A stretch of 64,000 bases of DNA, from the NCBI RefSeq assembly GCF_024199985.1, contig NZ_JANARS010000012.1, positions 1-64,000 on the forward strand, in the 5' to 3' direction. The DNA is from Nocardioides pinisoli. Lineage in GTDB: Bacteria; Actinomycetota; Actinomycetes; Propionibacteriales; Nocardioidaceae. Below are positions 7,582 through 16,025 of this stretch, piece by piece. The translations under genes and the position numbers were made by a program. Every line of letters begins with the position of its first letter. The first letter of the stretch is position 1. The notes beneath the pieces were generated by a model, which saw nothing but the letters and a program-made list of their open reading frames with translations, did no database searches and had not been told where the DNA came from.

Positions 7582-8749
7582 GTTCCGTCCGGCCCGACTG
7601 GCGCCCTAGGATCAGCGCCAGCTGGAGCGCGAACGCCTCCCGCGGGCGGGTGGGGGACCAGCCGGTCGTGTCGGAGATCTGCCGCAGCCGGTAGCGCACC
7701 GTGTTGGGGTGGACGAAGAGCGCCCGGGCGGTCGCCTCGATGGAGGAGCCGTGCTCGAACCACGCCGCCAGCGTCTCCAGCAGGGTGCCGCGGGCCGCCA
7801 TGAGTGGCAGGTAGACCTCGTCCACGAGGTGGCGGCGCGCGTGCCCGTCGCCGGCCAGCGCGCGCTCGGGGAGCAGGTCGCGGCTCGCCACCGGACGTGG
7901 AGCGTCGGGCCAGCCGCTGGCGGCCCGGTGCGCGGACAGCGCGGCCCGCGCCGAGGCACTGGCGTGGGCCAGGTCGGCGGTGACCGGCCCGACGACCACG
8001 GGGCCGTCACCGAAGTGGTCGAGCAGCCTGGTCGCGGCCGCCAGGGGATCGGTGACACCGCCCAGCACCACGACCAGCCGGTCGCCCTGCGAGGCGCACA
8101 GCGCGTCCATGCCGCCGGCGCGCGCGGAGCGTCGTACGGACTCGAAGACGTCGAGCTCGGCCCGGTGCGGGGGCGTGGCGCCCAGCACGACGGCCACGTC
8201 GCCGTGCGCGCCCCAGCCGAGCGCGCTCGCCCGCGACAGCACGCTCTCGTCGGCCTCGGCACGGACGACCGCGTCGACGACGAGGGCCTCGAGCCGCGCG
8301 TCCCAGGCGCCGCGGGACTCGGCGGCCCGGGCGTAGACCGCGGCGGTGGCGAACGCGACCTCGCGGGCGTAGAGCAGGACCGCGTCGTGCACCTCGCGGG
8401 CGTCGTCGGCGTCGAGGAGGGTGTCGATGGTGGTCTCGACGACCCGGATGCTCAGCCGCACCAGCTCGACGGTCTGCTGCAGCGAGATGACGCCGGTCAG
8501 CTCGCGCGGCGCGGCGCCGAACACGACGACGTCGAGCGGATCGTGGGACGACGCCTCGACCTCGCGGTCGTACCAGTCGACGAAGCCGCGGATGCCGGCC
8601 TGGACGATGAGACCGACCCAGGAGCGGTCCTCGGCGCTGAGGTCGTCGAACCACGGCAGGTCGGTCGACATGCGGCCGGTGGCCGCGGTGCTGAGCGCCC
8701 CCGTGGAGTTGCGCAGGGCCTCGGCTGCGCGGCGACGGGAGGGGGTCAC
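7577..8749 (-). CDS. PucR/CdaR-type transcriptional regulator of fatty acid synthesis (FasR-like)
   Basis: This ~390-residue regulator has an N-terminal sensory region, a central GGDEF-like CdaR segment (around DVAVVLGATPPHRAELDVFE) and a C-terminal PucR helix-turn-helix (SSIEATARALFVHPNTVRYR). Streptomyces FasR and mycobacterial Rv2242 have the same build and the same place directly before fabD, so a role as activator of the fab operon is a well-founded inference. I chose the GTG at 8749; a GTG at 8776 and an ATG at 8863 are in frame but would cover the palindrome at 8780-8792. The ligand is not predictable from sequence. Confidence 0.88.
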   Translation of the reverse strand: MTPSRRRAAEALRNSTGALSTAATGRMSTDLPWFDDLSAEDRSWVGLIVQAGIRGFVDWYDREVEASSHDPLDVVVFGAAPRELTGVISLQQTVELVRLSIRVVETTIDTLLDADDAREVHDAVLLYAREVAFATAAVYARAAESRGAWDARLEALVVDAVVRAEADESVLSRASALGWGAHGDVAVVLGATPPHRAELDVFESVRRSARAGGMDALCASQGDRLVVVLGGVTDPLAAATRLLDHFGDGPVVVGPVTADLAHASASARAALSAHRAASGWPDAPRPVASRDLLPERALAGDGHARRHLVDEVYLPLMAARGTLLETLAAWFEHGSSIEATARALFVHPNTVRYRLRQISDTTGWSPTRPREAFALQLALILGRQSGRTEL

Positions 8750-8779
8750 GGCTCCGACTGTAGTGGGGTGCGTCACGTA

Positions 8780-8792
8780 GTGGGATTCCCAC
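8780..8792 (-). promoter_or_regulatory. Candidate autoregulatory operator upstream of the FasR-like gene
   Basis: The perfect palindrome GTGGGATTCCCAC lies 31 nt before the chosen regulator start. It shares the pattern GTRGGRTTCCYAC with the palindrome before fabD, and each is followed by AGTT or GAACT. The paired placement suggests self-regulation together with control of the fab operon. Confidence 0.5.
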
Positions 8793-8936
8793 GAACTGCG
8801 GGCCGCGCTCGGCGGCTGCAGGACACGTCCACCACGTGACCCGGTCAGGTCACGACTTGGCATCGGGAGGAGGGCGGCGGGGTACGGGGCCGCACGCTCT
8901 GGTTGAATCCCGGACAGTCCCAGCCCTGGAGGTCGA

Positions 8937-9923
8937 GTGACGCGACGCAGCAGCCCGCAGGTCGAGCACGTGACCGTGCACGGGCACCGGCGCGCCTACG
9001 TCCGGGCCGGGACGGGGCCCGTCGTGCTGCTGCTCCACGGCCTCGGCTGCGACCACACGACGTGGGCGCCGGTGATCGACTCGCTCTCGCGGACCCACAC
9101 CGTCATCGCGCCCGACCTGCTCGGCCACGGCGTCTCCGACAAGCCACGCGCCGACTACAGCGTGGGCGGCTACGCCAACGGCATGCGTGACCTGCTCACG
9201 GTGCTGGGCGTCGACACCGCGACCGTCGTCGGTCACAGCTTCGGCGGGGGCGTGGCGATGCAGTTCGCCTACCAGTACCCCGAGCGCACCGAGCGCCTCG
9301 TCCTGGTGGGCTCCGGCGGCCTCGGCCCCGAGGTCAGCCCGGCCATCCGCGCGATCACCACCCCGGGCTTCCACCAGGTGATGGGTGTGCTGTCGGCGCC
9401 CGGCCTGCGCCACGCCGCCACGACGACCATGCGGGTGCTCGCCCGCAGCGGCATCAGCCAGCTGCGCGACCTGGGCGAGGTGGCCACGATCTACGACTCC
9501 TTCAAGGACCCCCACGCGCGCGCCGCGATCCGCCACGTGGTGCGCGCCGTCGTGGACTGGAAGGGCCAGATCGTCACCATGGCCGACCGCGCCTACCTCA
9601 CCGAGGCGATGCCGATGTGCGTCGTCTGGGGTGCCGACGACCACGTCATCCCGGTCAGCCACGCCAGCAACGCCAGCGCCCTCGCGCCCACGGCGCGCGT
9701 CGAGATCATCCCCAATGCCGGTCACTTCCCGCACCGGGACCACCCGGAGCGGTTCGCCAAGCTCGTGCGGGACTTCATCCGCACCACCGAGCCCAGCCAC
9801 TACGACCGCAACCACTGGCGCGACCTGCTCCGCGACGGGGCCCCGGTCCGGCCGGCGGAGGCGAGCGCCGGTGAGCCGCCGGTCGACCCGCTGGACGACG
9901 TACGACACGCGACGCCCGCCTGA
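8937..9923 (+). CDS. Alpha/beta-fold hydrolase
   Basis: The 328-residue cytoplasmic protein has a full alpha/beta hydrolase core: oxyanion LLLHGLGCDHTTW near residue 31, nucleophile Ser101 in VVGHSFGGG, an acidic residue in VVWGADDHVIP and His in NAGHFPHRDHPERF. The GTG start follows CTGGAGGTC. The C-terminal ~45 residues are low complexity. It is divergent from the FasR-like gene and convergent with aceE. A lipid or acyl ester substrate would fit the neighbourhood, but the sequence does not show it. Confidence 0.9.
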   Translation: MTRRSSPQVEHVTVHGHRRAYVRAGTGPVVLLLHGLGCDHTTWAPVIDSLSRTHTVIAPDLLGHGVSDKPRADYSVGGYANGMRDLLTVLGVDTATVVGHSFGGGVAMQFAYQYPERTERLVLVGSGGLGPEVSPAIRAITTPGFHQVMGVLSAPGLRHAATTTMRVLARSGISQLRDLGEVATIYDSFKDPHARAAIRHVVRAVVDWKGQIVTMADRAYLTEAMPMCVVWGADDHVIPVSHASNASALAPTARVEIIPNAGHFPHRDHPERFAKLVRDFIRTTEPSHYDRNHWRDLLRDGAPVRPAEASAGEPPVDPLDDVRHATPA

Positions 9924-9926
9924 CGT

Positions 9927-9966
9927 ACGACACCCGCCTGACCCGGGCGGGTCAGGCGGGTGTCGT
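9927..9966. terminator. Bidirectional terminator between hydrolase and aceE
   Basis: An 18-bp uninterrupted stem (arms 9927-9944 and 9949-9966, loop GGGC) lies 3 nt after one gene and 17 nt before the end of the convergent gene. The very strong stem and the convergent layout make a shared terminator likely. Confidence 0.75.
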
Positions 9967-9982
9967 CGCGCGGTGACGGCCC

Positions 9983-12763
9983 TCAGGCGTCGCCGCCCTC
10001 CTGCTTGATGTCCTTGGTGGCGGTGGGGTCGTCGATCCGGTAGCGCTTCGCCGCCTCCACGGCCTTCTCCATCGGGAGCTCGCCGGCGTCGGCGAGCGCC
10101 TGGAGCGCCTGGACGACGACGCTCTGGGCGTCGATGTGGAAGAAGCGACGGGCCGCCGGCCGGGTGTCGGCGAAGCCGAAGCCGTCGGCACCGAGCACGC
10201 GGTAGTCGGCCGGGACCCAGCGGGCGATCTGCAGCGGGACGGCCCGCATGTAGTCGGACACGGCGACGACCGGGCCCTGGACTCCGGCGAGCTTGTCGCT
10301 GACGTAGGCCGTGCGGCGCTCCTCGCCGGGGTTGAGCAGGTTCCACTGCTCCGCTGCGGCGCCGTCGCGGGCGAGCTCGTTCCACGACGTGACCGACCAC
10401 AGGTCGGCCTGGACGCCCCACTCGTCGGCGAGGAGGCGCGCGGCCTCCTCGACCCACGGGAAGCCCACGCCGGAGGCCATCAGCTGGACCCGCGGGCCCT
10501 CGCCGTCGGCGGTGGCGACCTTGTGGATGCCCCGGAGGATCCCGTCGACGTCGACGTCGGAGGGCTCCGCCGGCATCGAGACCGGCTCGTTGTAGACGGT
10601 GAGGTAGTAGATGACGTCCTCGCCCTGGCCGTCGGGCCCGCCGGTGCCGTACATCCGCTCGAGGCCGTCCTGCATGATGTGCGCGATCTCGTAGGAGAAC
10701 GCCGGGTCGTAGTGCACGACGGCCGGGTTGGTCGAGGCGAGCAGCGGCGAGTGGCCGTCGGCGTGCTGGAGGCCCTCGCCCGTCAGCGTCGTGCGACCCG
10801 CGGTCGCGCCGATGAGGAAGCCGCGGGCCAGCTGGTCGGCCATCGCCCAGATGGAGTCACCCGTGCGCTGGAAGCCGAACATCGAGTAGAAGATGTAGAA
10901 CGGGATCATGTGCTGGCCGTGCGTGGAGTACGACGACCCGGCGGCCGTGGCCGACGCCATCGCGCCCGCCTCGGAGATGCCCTCGTGGAGCATCTGGCCC
11001 TGCACGGACTCCTTGTAGGACAGGAGCATCTTGCGGTCGACCGACTCGTACTGCTGGCCGCCCGGGTTGTAGACCTTGGCGCTCGGGAACATCGAGTCCA
11101 TGCCGAACGTGCGGTACTCGTCGGGGGCGATGGGGACCAGCCGGTCGCCGATCTCCGGGTCCTTCATCCAGTCGCGCAGCAGCCGGACGACGGCCATCGT
11201 GGTGGCGAACTTGTTCTTGCCCGAGCCCTGCTTGAGCTCGGCGTAGAGCTCGTCGCCGGGGAGCTTGAGCGCCGTCGCGCGGTTGACGCGGCGGGGGATC
11301 GAGCCGCCCAGGGCCTTGCGGCGCTCGAGCATGTACTCGATCTCCGGGGCGTCGGCGCCGGGGTGGAAGAACGGCGCGCCGCCCGTCTTCTCGTAGGACT
11401 CCTCGAGGTCGCGGTCGCTGATCGGCAGGTAGAGCCGGTCGCGGAACTTCTTGAGGTCGGGAAGCGTCAGCTTCTTCATCTGGTGGGTGGCGTTCTTGCC
11501 CTCCAGCGCGTCGATCGTCCAGCCCTTGATGGTGTGGGCGAGGATCACGGTCGGCTGACCGGTGTGCTTGGTCGCGGCGTCGAAGGCGGCGTACACCTTG
11601 CGGTAGTCGTGGCCGCCGCGGGGCAGCTTCTCGATCTGCGAGTCCGACATGTGCTCGACCATCTTGCGCAGGCGCGGGTCGCCGCCGAAGAAGTGCTCGC
11701 GGACGTAGGCGCCGTCCTCGGTGGAGTAGGTCTGGAACTGCCCGTCGGGCGTGGTGTTCATCCGGTTGACCAGGACGCCGTCGACGTCGCGCGCCAGCAG
11801 GGCGTCCCACTCGCGGCCCCAGACGACCTTGATGACGTTCCAGCCGGCGCCGCGGAAGTTGGCCTCGAGCTCCTGGATGATCTTGCCGTTGCCGGTGACC
11901 GGGCCGTCGAGCTGCTGCAGGTTGCAGTTGATGACCCAGGTGAGGTTGTCGAGCTCCTCGCGCGCGGCGACGCGGATCGCGCCGAGCGACTCGGGCTCGG
12001 CCATCTCGCCGTCGCCCATGAAGGCCCACACGTGCTGCTGGGTGGTGTCCTTGATGCCGCGGTTGTCGAGGTAGCGGTTGAAGCGCGCCTGGTAGATCGA
12101 GCCGATGGCCGTCAGGCCCATCGACACGGTCGGGAACTCCCAGAAGTCGGGCATCAGGCGCGGGTGCGGGTAGGACGGCAGGCCGGCGCCCTTGCCGTGC
12201 TGGACCTCCTGGCGGAAGCGGTAGAGCTGCTCCTCGCTGAGGCGGCCCTCGAGGAACGCGCGGGCGTAGACGCCCGGCGAGCCGTGGCCCTGGATGTAGA
12301 TCTGGTCGCCGCCGCCGTCGTGGTCCTTGCCGCGGAAGAAGTGGTTGAAGCCGACCTCGTAGAGGCTGGCCGAGGACTGGTAGGTGGCGATGTGGCCGCC
12401 GACCTCGAGGCCCTTGCGGTTGGCCGACGACACCATCACCGCGGCGTTCCAGCGGATGAACGCGCGGATGCGGCGCTCGACCTCCTCGTCACCGGGGAAC
12501 CAGGGCTCGCGCTCAGGCGGGATCGTGTTGATGTAGTCGGTCGAGCGCAGGGCCGGGACGCCGACCTGCTTCTCTCGCGCGCGCTCGAGCAGGCGCAGCA
12601 TGACGTAGCGGGCCCGGTCGCGACCGCGGTCGTCGAGCATCGCGTCGAACGAGGCGAGCCACTCCTGCGTCTCGTCGGGGTCGATGTCGGGGAGCTGGGT
12701 GGGGAGGCCCTCGTGGATCACCGATGCGACGGGGCTCTTGGTGGACTTGTCGGCGTCACTCAC
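9983..12763 (-). CDS. aceE: Pyruvate dehydrogenase E1 component (homodimeric type)
   Basis: This 926-residue thiamine-diphosphate enzyme decarboxylates pyruvate and passes the acetyl group to lipoyl-E2, feeding acetyl-CoA to the fab operon nearby. The ThDP motif is seen as MGDGEMAEPESLG followed by NCNLQQLDGPV, and the conserved GHIATYQSSASLYEVGFNHF lies near residue 122. The length fits the single-chain gamma-proteobacterial/actinobacterial AceE. GTG is the start. No E2 or E3 gene is adjacent, as in mycobacteria. It is divergent from the DUF3052 gene, with a palindrome in its leader. Confidence 0.97.
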   Translation of the reverse strand: MSDADKSTKSPVASVIHEGLPTQLPDIDPDETQEWLASFDAMLDDRGRDRARYVMLRLLERAREKQVGVPALRSTDYINTIPPEREPWFPGDEEVERRIRAFIRWNAAVMVSSANRKGLEVGGHIATYQSSASLYEVGFNHFFRGKDHDGGGDQIYIQGHGSPGVYARAFLEGRLSEEQLYRFRQEVQHGKGAGLPSYPHPRLMPDFWEFPTVSMGLTAIGSIYQARFNRYLDNRGIKDTTQQHVWAFMGDGEMAEPESLGAIRVAAREELDNLTWVINCNLQQLDGPVTGNGKIIQELEANFRGAGWNVIKVVWGREWDALLARDVDGVLVNRMNTTPDGQFQTYSTEDGAYVREHFFGGDPRLRKMVEHMSDSQIEKLPRGGHDYRKVYAAFDAATKHTGQPTVILAHTIKGWTIDALEGKNATHQMKKLTLPDLKKFRDRLYLPISDRDLEESYEKTGGAPFFHPGADAPEIEYMLERRKALGGSIPRRVNRATALKLPGDELYAELKQGSGKNKFATTMAVVRLLRDWMKDPEIGDRLVPIAPDEYRTFGMDSMFPSAKVYNPGGQQYESVDRKMLLSYKESVQGQMLHEGISEAGAMASATAAGSSYSTHGQHMIPFYIFYSMFGFQRTGDSIWAMADQLARGFLIGATAGRTTLTGEGLQHADGHSPLLASTNPAVVHYDPAFSYEIAHIMQDGLERMYGTGGPDGQGEDVIYYLTVYNEPVSMPAEPSDVDVDGILRGIHKVATADGEGPRVQLMASGVGFPWVEEAARLLADEWGVQADLWSVTSWNELARDGAAAEQWNLLNPGEERRTAYVSDKLAGVQGPVVAVSDYMRAVPLQIARWVPADYRVLGADGFGFADTRPAARRFFHIDAQSVVVQALQALADAGELPMEKAVEAAKRYRIDDPTATKDIKQEGGDA

Positions 12764-12803
12764 CTGCTCATCGTGTCACGCTCGTCCGCGCCACGAAATC
12801 TAC

Positions 12804-12821
12804 CCGTGGGTAGTCCCACGG
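12804..12821 (-). promoter_or_regulatory. Inverted repeat in the aceE leader
   Basis: CCGTGGG-TAGT-CCCACGG forms a 7-bp inverted repeat 41-58 nt before the aceE GTG. It resembles the two fab-regulator palindromes (GTGGG and CCCAC half-sites) but has one extra central base. A DNA-binding site or a weak RNA hairpin are both possible. Confidence 0.35.
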
Positions 12822-13009
12822 CTCGCGCGCCACACCGCGCGCGGCCATCCCTGTCAGCGCCCCGCCGGTGCCCCCCACCGGCCGCGACCGGCAGGCGGGC
12901 GGCGACGGGGAGTGGACCGGGGTTGCGGCTCCTGCCGTGTTCCTGTGGACTGTGCGCAACCACGCCTGACCGCCCCCGGTCAGGCACCCCAGGACACAGG
13001 AGGCACTGC

Positions 13010-13438
13010 GTGAGCTCGACGGTGGGCGATTCTGCCCCGGTGACAGGAACGGGGGAGCGGCTCGGGCTGAAGCCCGGCATGGTCGTCCAGGAGCTCGGCT
13101 GGGACAACGACACCGATGACGAGCTGCGCATCGCCGTCGAGGACTGCATCGACGCCGACATGGTCGACGGCGACTACGGCAACGTCGTCGACGCGGTGCT
13201 GCTGTGGTGGCGCGCCGACGACGGCGACCTCGTCGACGGCCTCGTCGACGCGCTCACCGACCTGGTCGGCGGCGGGTCGATCTGGCTCCTGACCCCGAAG
13301 GTCGGCCGGCCGGGCACCGTCGACCCGTCCGACGTCACGGAGGCCGCCCCCATCGCGGGCCTGTCGCAGACCACCACGGCTGCCGTCAGCAAGGACTGGC
13401 AGGCCATCCGGCTGGTCGCGCCGAAGACCCCCGCGTGA
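13010..13438 (+). CDS. DUF3052 family protein
   Basis: The 142-residue acidic soluble protein matches the actinobacterial DUF3052 family, with LGLKPGMVVQELGWDNDTD near the start and GSIWLLTPKVGRPGTVDPSD later. Function is unknown. The GTG start has a full AGGAGG site 7 nt upstream. Its stop overlaps the start of the AMP-ligase gene (GTGA). The order aceE / DUF3052 / peroxiredoxin is shared with mycobacteria (Rv2241-Rv2238c), which suggests a conserved but undefined association. Confidence 0.9.
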   Translation: MSSTVGDSAPVTGTGERLGLKPGMVVQELGWDNDTDDELRIAVEDCIDADMVDGDYGNVVDAVLLWWRADDGDLVDGLVDALTDLVGGGSIWLLTPKVGRPGTVDPSDVTEAAPIAGLSQTTTAAVSKDWQAIRLVAPKTPA

Positions 13439-15126
13439 CCGTTCGGGACCTGCCGTCCACCCTCGCGGCCCGGGCGTCCGGGGCCGCCACGACCGTCCGC
13501 GTGCTGGGGCGCGCGGGCGTCATCCGGCCCTACGGCCCGCACACCCTGTTCGACATCGGGCGGCTGGTCCTGCGCTGGGGTACCGGCCCGGCGGGGGGTT
13601 TCGCCACCCTCGCGGCCCGCGACCCGCACCAGGTGGGCGTGGTCGACGAGCTCGGCGAGCTCACGTGGGGTGAGCTGCAGCGGCGCTCCAACTCCCTCGC
13701 GCGGGCGCTCGCCGAGCGCGGCGTCAGCGAGGGCGACTCCGTCGCGGTCATGTGCCGCAACCACCGCGGCTTCGTCGACGCCACCATCGCGATCGCCAAG
13801 CTGGGCGCCGACATCCTCTACCTCAACACCGCCTTCGCCGGCCCGCAGCTGGTCGACGTGCTCGAGCGCGAGGCGCCGAGCATGGTGATCCACGACGAGG
13901 AGTTCACCGGCCTGCTCGCCGGCGCCGACCTCGAGCGCCGGGTGCTGGCCTGGACCGACGGCGACCCCGACGACGCGGCGGGCGGCGAGACCCTCGAGCG
14001 GCTCGTGACGGCGTACGACGAGGGCGACCTGCAGCCGCCCGCGCGGCACGCCCGCGTCGTGATCCTGACCTCGGGCACGACCGGCGCCCCCAAGGGCGCC
14101 CCCCGCAAGGAGGCCGGCATCGACGCCGCCGTCTCGCTGCTGTCGCGGATGCCGCTGCGAGCAGGGTGGCGCACCCACATCGCGGCGCCGCTGTTCCACA
14201 CGTGGGGCTTCGCGCACCTGGCGCTGGCGATGCTGCTCGGGTCGACGGTGGTGCTGCGCCGCACCTTCGACCCGGTGGAGGCGCTGCGGACCACGCAGGC
14301 CGAGCGCTGCCAGTCGATGGTGGTGATCCCGGTGATGCTGCAGCGGATCCTGGCGCTCGACCCCGAGCAGCTCGAGGGGGTGGACCTCTCGCGCGTCGAG
14401 GTGGTCGCATCGTCCGGCTCGGCGCTGCCGGCCACGCTCGCGCAGGAGTGGATGGACCGTTTCGGCGACAACCTCTACAACATCTACGGCTCCACGGAGG
14501 TCGCCTACGCCTCGATCGCGACGCCGGAGGACCTGAGGGCCGACCCCACCTCGGCGGGCAAGCCGCCCTACGGCACCGTCGTGAAGATCCTCGACGACGC
14601 GGGGCACGAGCTGCCGCGCGGTGAGACGGGACGGATCTTCGTGGGCAACGGCCTGCTCTTCGAGGGCTACACCCACGGCGGGTCCAAGGAGGTCGTCGAG
14701 GGCCTGATGTCGTCGGGCGACGTGGGCTGGTTCGACGAGGCCGGCCGGCTGCACGTCGCGGGCCGCGACGACGACATGATCGTCTCCGGCGGCGAGAACG
14801 TCTTCCCGCAGGAGGTCGAGGACTGCCTGTTCGCGCACGAGGGCGTGCGGGAGGTCGCTGCCGTCGGTGTCACCGACGAGGACTATGGTCAGCGTCTGCG
14901 TGCTTTCGTGGTGCGCAGCGGCGAGGTGTCGGAGGACGACCTGCGTGAGCACGTGAAGACCAACCTGGCGAGGTTCAAGGTGCCGCGCGAGATCGTGTTC
15001 GTCGACGAGCTGCCGCGCAACGCGACCGGCAAGGTCCTCAAGCGGGACCTGGCCCAGTGGGACCCGGGGGACGAGCAGGCAGACGAGCAGGCACACGAGC
15101 AGAAGGACGGCGAGGGACCAGCGTGA
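13435..15126 (+). CDS. AMP-dependent acyl-CoA synthetase/ligase
   Basis: The 563-residue protein activates a carboxylic acid as acyl-AMP and then acyl-CoA. The P-loop is LTSGTTGAPKGAPRKE near residue 205, the A5 motif is NIYGSTEVAYAS, and the hinge region is AGRDDDMIVSGGENVFPQEV. The catalytic Lys lies in PRNATGKVLKRDL. The last ~20 residues (DEQADEQAHEQKDGE) are acidic low complexity. It overlaps DUF3052 upstream and the peroxiredoxin downstream by 4 nt each, so the three form one coupled operon. Mycobacteria lack this gene at the same place. Substrate is probably a medium or long fatty acid, by similarity only. Confidence 0.92.
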   Translation: MTVRDLPSTLAARASGAATTVRVLGRAGVIRPYGPHTLFDIGRLVLRWGTGPAGGFATLAARDPHQVGVVDELGELTWGELQRRSNSLARALAERGVSEGDSVAVMCRNHRGFVDATIAIAKLGADILYLNTAFAGPQLVDVLEREAPSMVIHDEEFTGLLAGADLERRVLAWTDGDPDDAAGGETLERLVTAYDEGDLQPPARHARVVILTSGTTGAPKGAPRKEAGIDAAVSLLSRMPLRAGWRTHIAAPLFHTWGFAHLALAMLLGSTVVLRRTFDPVEALRTTQAERCQSMVVIPVMLQRILALDPEQLEGVDLSRVEVVASSGSALPATLAQEWMDRFGDNLYNIYGSTEVAYASIATPEDLRADPTSAGKPPYGTVVKILDDAGHELPRGETGRIFVGNGLLFEGYTHGGSKEVVEGLMSSGDVGWFDEAGRLHVAGRDDDMIVSGGENVFPQEVEDCLFAHEGVREVAAVGVTDEDYGQRLRAFVVRSGEVSEDDLREHVKTNLARFKVPREIVFVDELPRNATGKVLKRDLAQWDPGDEQADEQAHEQKDGEGPA

Positions 15127-15608
15127 CCGGCAACGGACTGTGCATCGGCGACGAGGCACCCGACTTCACGCTCCGCGACCAGTTCGGCCAGGACGTCCGC
15201 CTCAGCGACTTCCGCGGACGCAAGGCCGTCGTGCTGATGTTCTTCCCGTTCGCCTTCACCGGGGTGTGCACCGGGGAGCTGTCGGGCGTGCGTGACCGCC
15301 TCGACGAGTTCCTCACCTTCGACACCGAGGTGCTGGCGGTCTCCTGCGACTCGGTCTACGCCCTGCGCACCTTCGCCGAGTCCGAGGGACTCAACTTCCC
15401 GCTGCTCTCGGACTGGTGGCCGCACGGGGCCGTCTCGCGGAACTACGAGGTCTTCGACGAGGTCAAGGGCGCGCCGCGCCGGTCGTCCTACGTCGTGGAC
15501 CGCGAGGGCCGGCTGCGCTGGTCGGTGCACAACGCCAACCCGGACGGCCGCGACCTCGACGAGCACCTCCGCGAGCTCCACGCGGCCCTCGAACCGCACC
15601 TCGTGTAG
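15123..15608 (+). CDS. ahpE: 1-Cys peroxiredoxin (AhpE-like)
   Basis: This 161-residue thiol peroxidase reduces peroxides through Cys49 in the FTGVCTGEL motif, with the conserved Thr three residues before it. Cys75 (VSCDS) does not sit at a usual resolving position, so an AhpE-like one-Cys mechanism is likely. The gene starts at GTG overlapping the upstream stop (GTGA). Place and length match mycobacterial ahpE (Rv2238c). An 11-bp tandem repeat covers its stop codon. Confidence 0.92.
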   Translation: MTGNGLCIGDEAPDFTLRDQFGQDVRLSDFRGRKAVVLMFFPFAFTGVCTGELSGVRDRLDEFLTFDTEVLAVSCDSVYALRTFAESEGLNFPLLSDWWPHGAVSRNYEVFDEVKGAPRRSSYVVDREGRLRWSVHNANPDGRDLDEHLRELHAALEPHLV

Positions 15609-15650
15609 GCCCCGGACAGGCCCCGGACAGGCCCCCGACAGGCCCTGGTC
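15607..15650 (+). repeat. 11-bp tandem repeat, four copies, across the ahpE stop
   Basis: Four units of AGGCCCCGGAC (two exact, two with one or more changes) run head to tail from the stop codon of ahpE into the intergenic region. Such short arrays arise by slippage and may vary in copy number between strains. No function is evident. Confidence 0.6.
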
Positions 15651-15703
15651 TAGACCGATCCGCCCCAATTCCACGATTCCTCACGCTCTCTGGGAGCGCC
15701 GTG

Positions 15704-15754
15704 TAATCTTGGTGTTGTTGAACCGCTGGTGACCCGAGACGCCAGCGGTTCAAC
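15704..15754 (+). ncRNA. Possible short transcript: TAATCT promoter box followed by a 13-bp hairpin
   Basis: TAATCT at 15704-15709 is a good -10 hexamer in this GC-rich background; no clear -35 box is seen. The predicted start falls about 7 nt later, exactly where a perfect 13-bp stem begins (15717-15729 with 15742-15754, loop 12 nt), followed by CTCATTTC. It may be a small RNA made of little more than a terminator, an attenuator, or the ahpE operon terminator with a chance promoter box. There is no ORF. Confidence 0.35.
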
Positions 15755-15800
15755 TCATTTCAGGACGCGGTCCGCCCGGGCCGACGAGGCCGCTGACGGT

Positions 15801-15831
15801 TTGCCGGGCGCCGCTCGCGGTCCCGTAGTGT
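15801..15831 (+). promoter_or_regulatory. Promoter of tRNA-Val
   Basis: TTGCCG (15801-15806) and TAGTGT (15826-15831) stand 19 bp apart and end about 10 nt before the tRNA. Spacing and sequence fit the main vegetative sigma factor of actinobacteria. Confidence 0.5.
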
Positions 15832-15841
15832 GTGCCCCTGC

Positions 15842-15913
15842 GCGTCGGTAGCTCAGCGGTAGAGCACTCGGTTTACACCCGAGCGGTCGGCGGTTCGAAA
15901 CCGTCCCGACGCA
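15842..15913 (+). tRNA. tRNA-Val (anticodon TAC)
   Basis: A 72-nt cloverleaf: acceptor GCGTCGG pairs with CCGACGC, discriminator A; anticodon stem CTCGG/CCGAG with loop TTTACAC; T arm with GGTTCGAAACC. The anticodon TAC reads GUA and wobble valine codons. CCA is not encoded (the next bases are CCC). Confidence 0.96.
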
Positions 15914-16025
15914 CCCCGTCCTCCTCCATGAGAGGCCTCTCATCAGGGCCTCACGGTCGGCTCACGGCCGGTCCCCACTCTTGTCCTGACACCGGGCCGC
16001 ACGGCCCCCGACGAGAGGAACCACG

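Noticed and set aside
10136..13438. Very long plus-strand open frame over aceE
   Set aside because: It is the antisense shadow of aceE in G/C-rich DNA; only its last ~140 codons (13010-13438, DUF3052) have gene-like sequence and a ribosome site.
15463..15753. Minus-strand ORF crossing the hairpin region after ahpE
   Set aside because: It is antisense to ahpE and the intergenic repeats, with no homology-like sequence.
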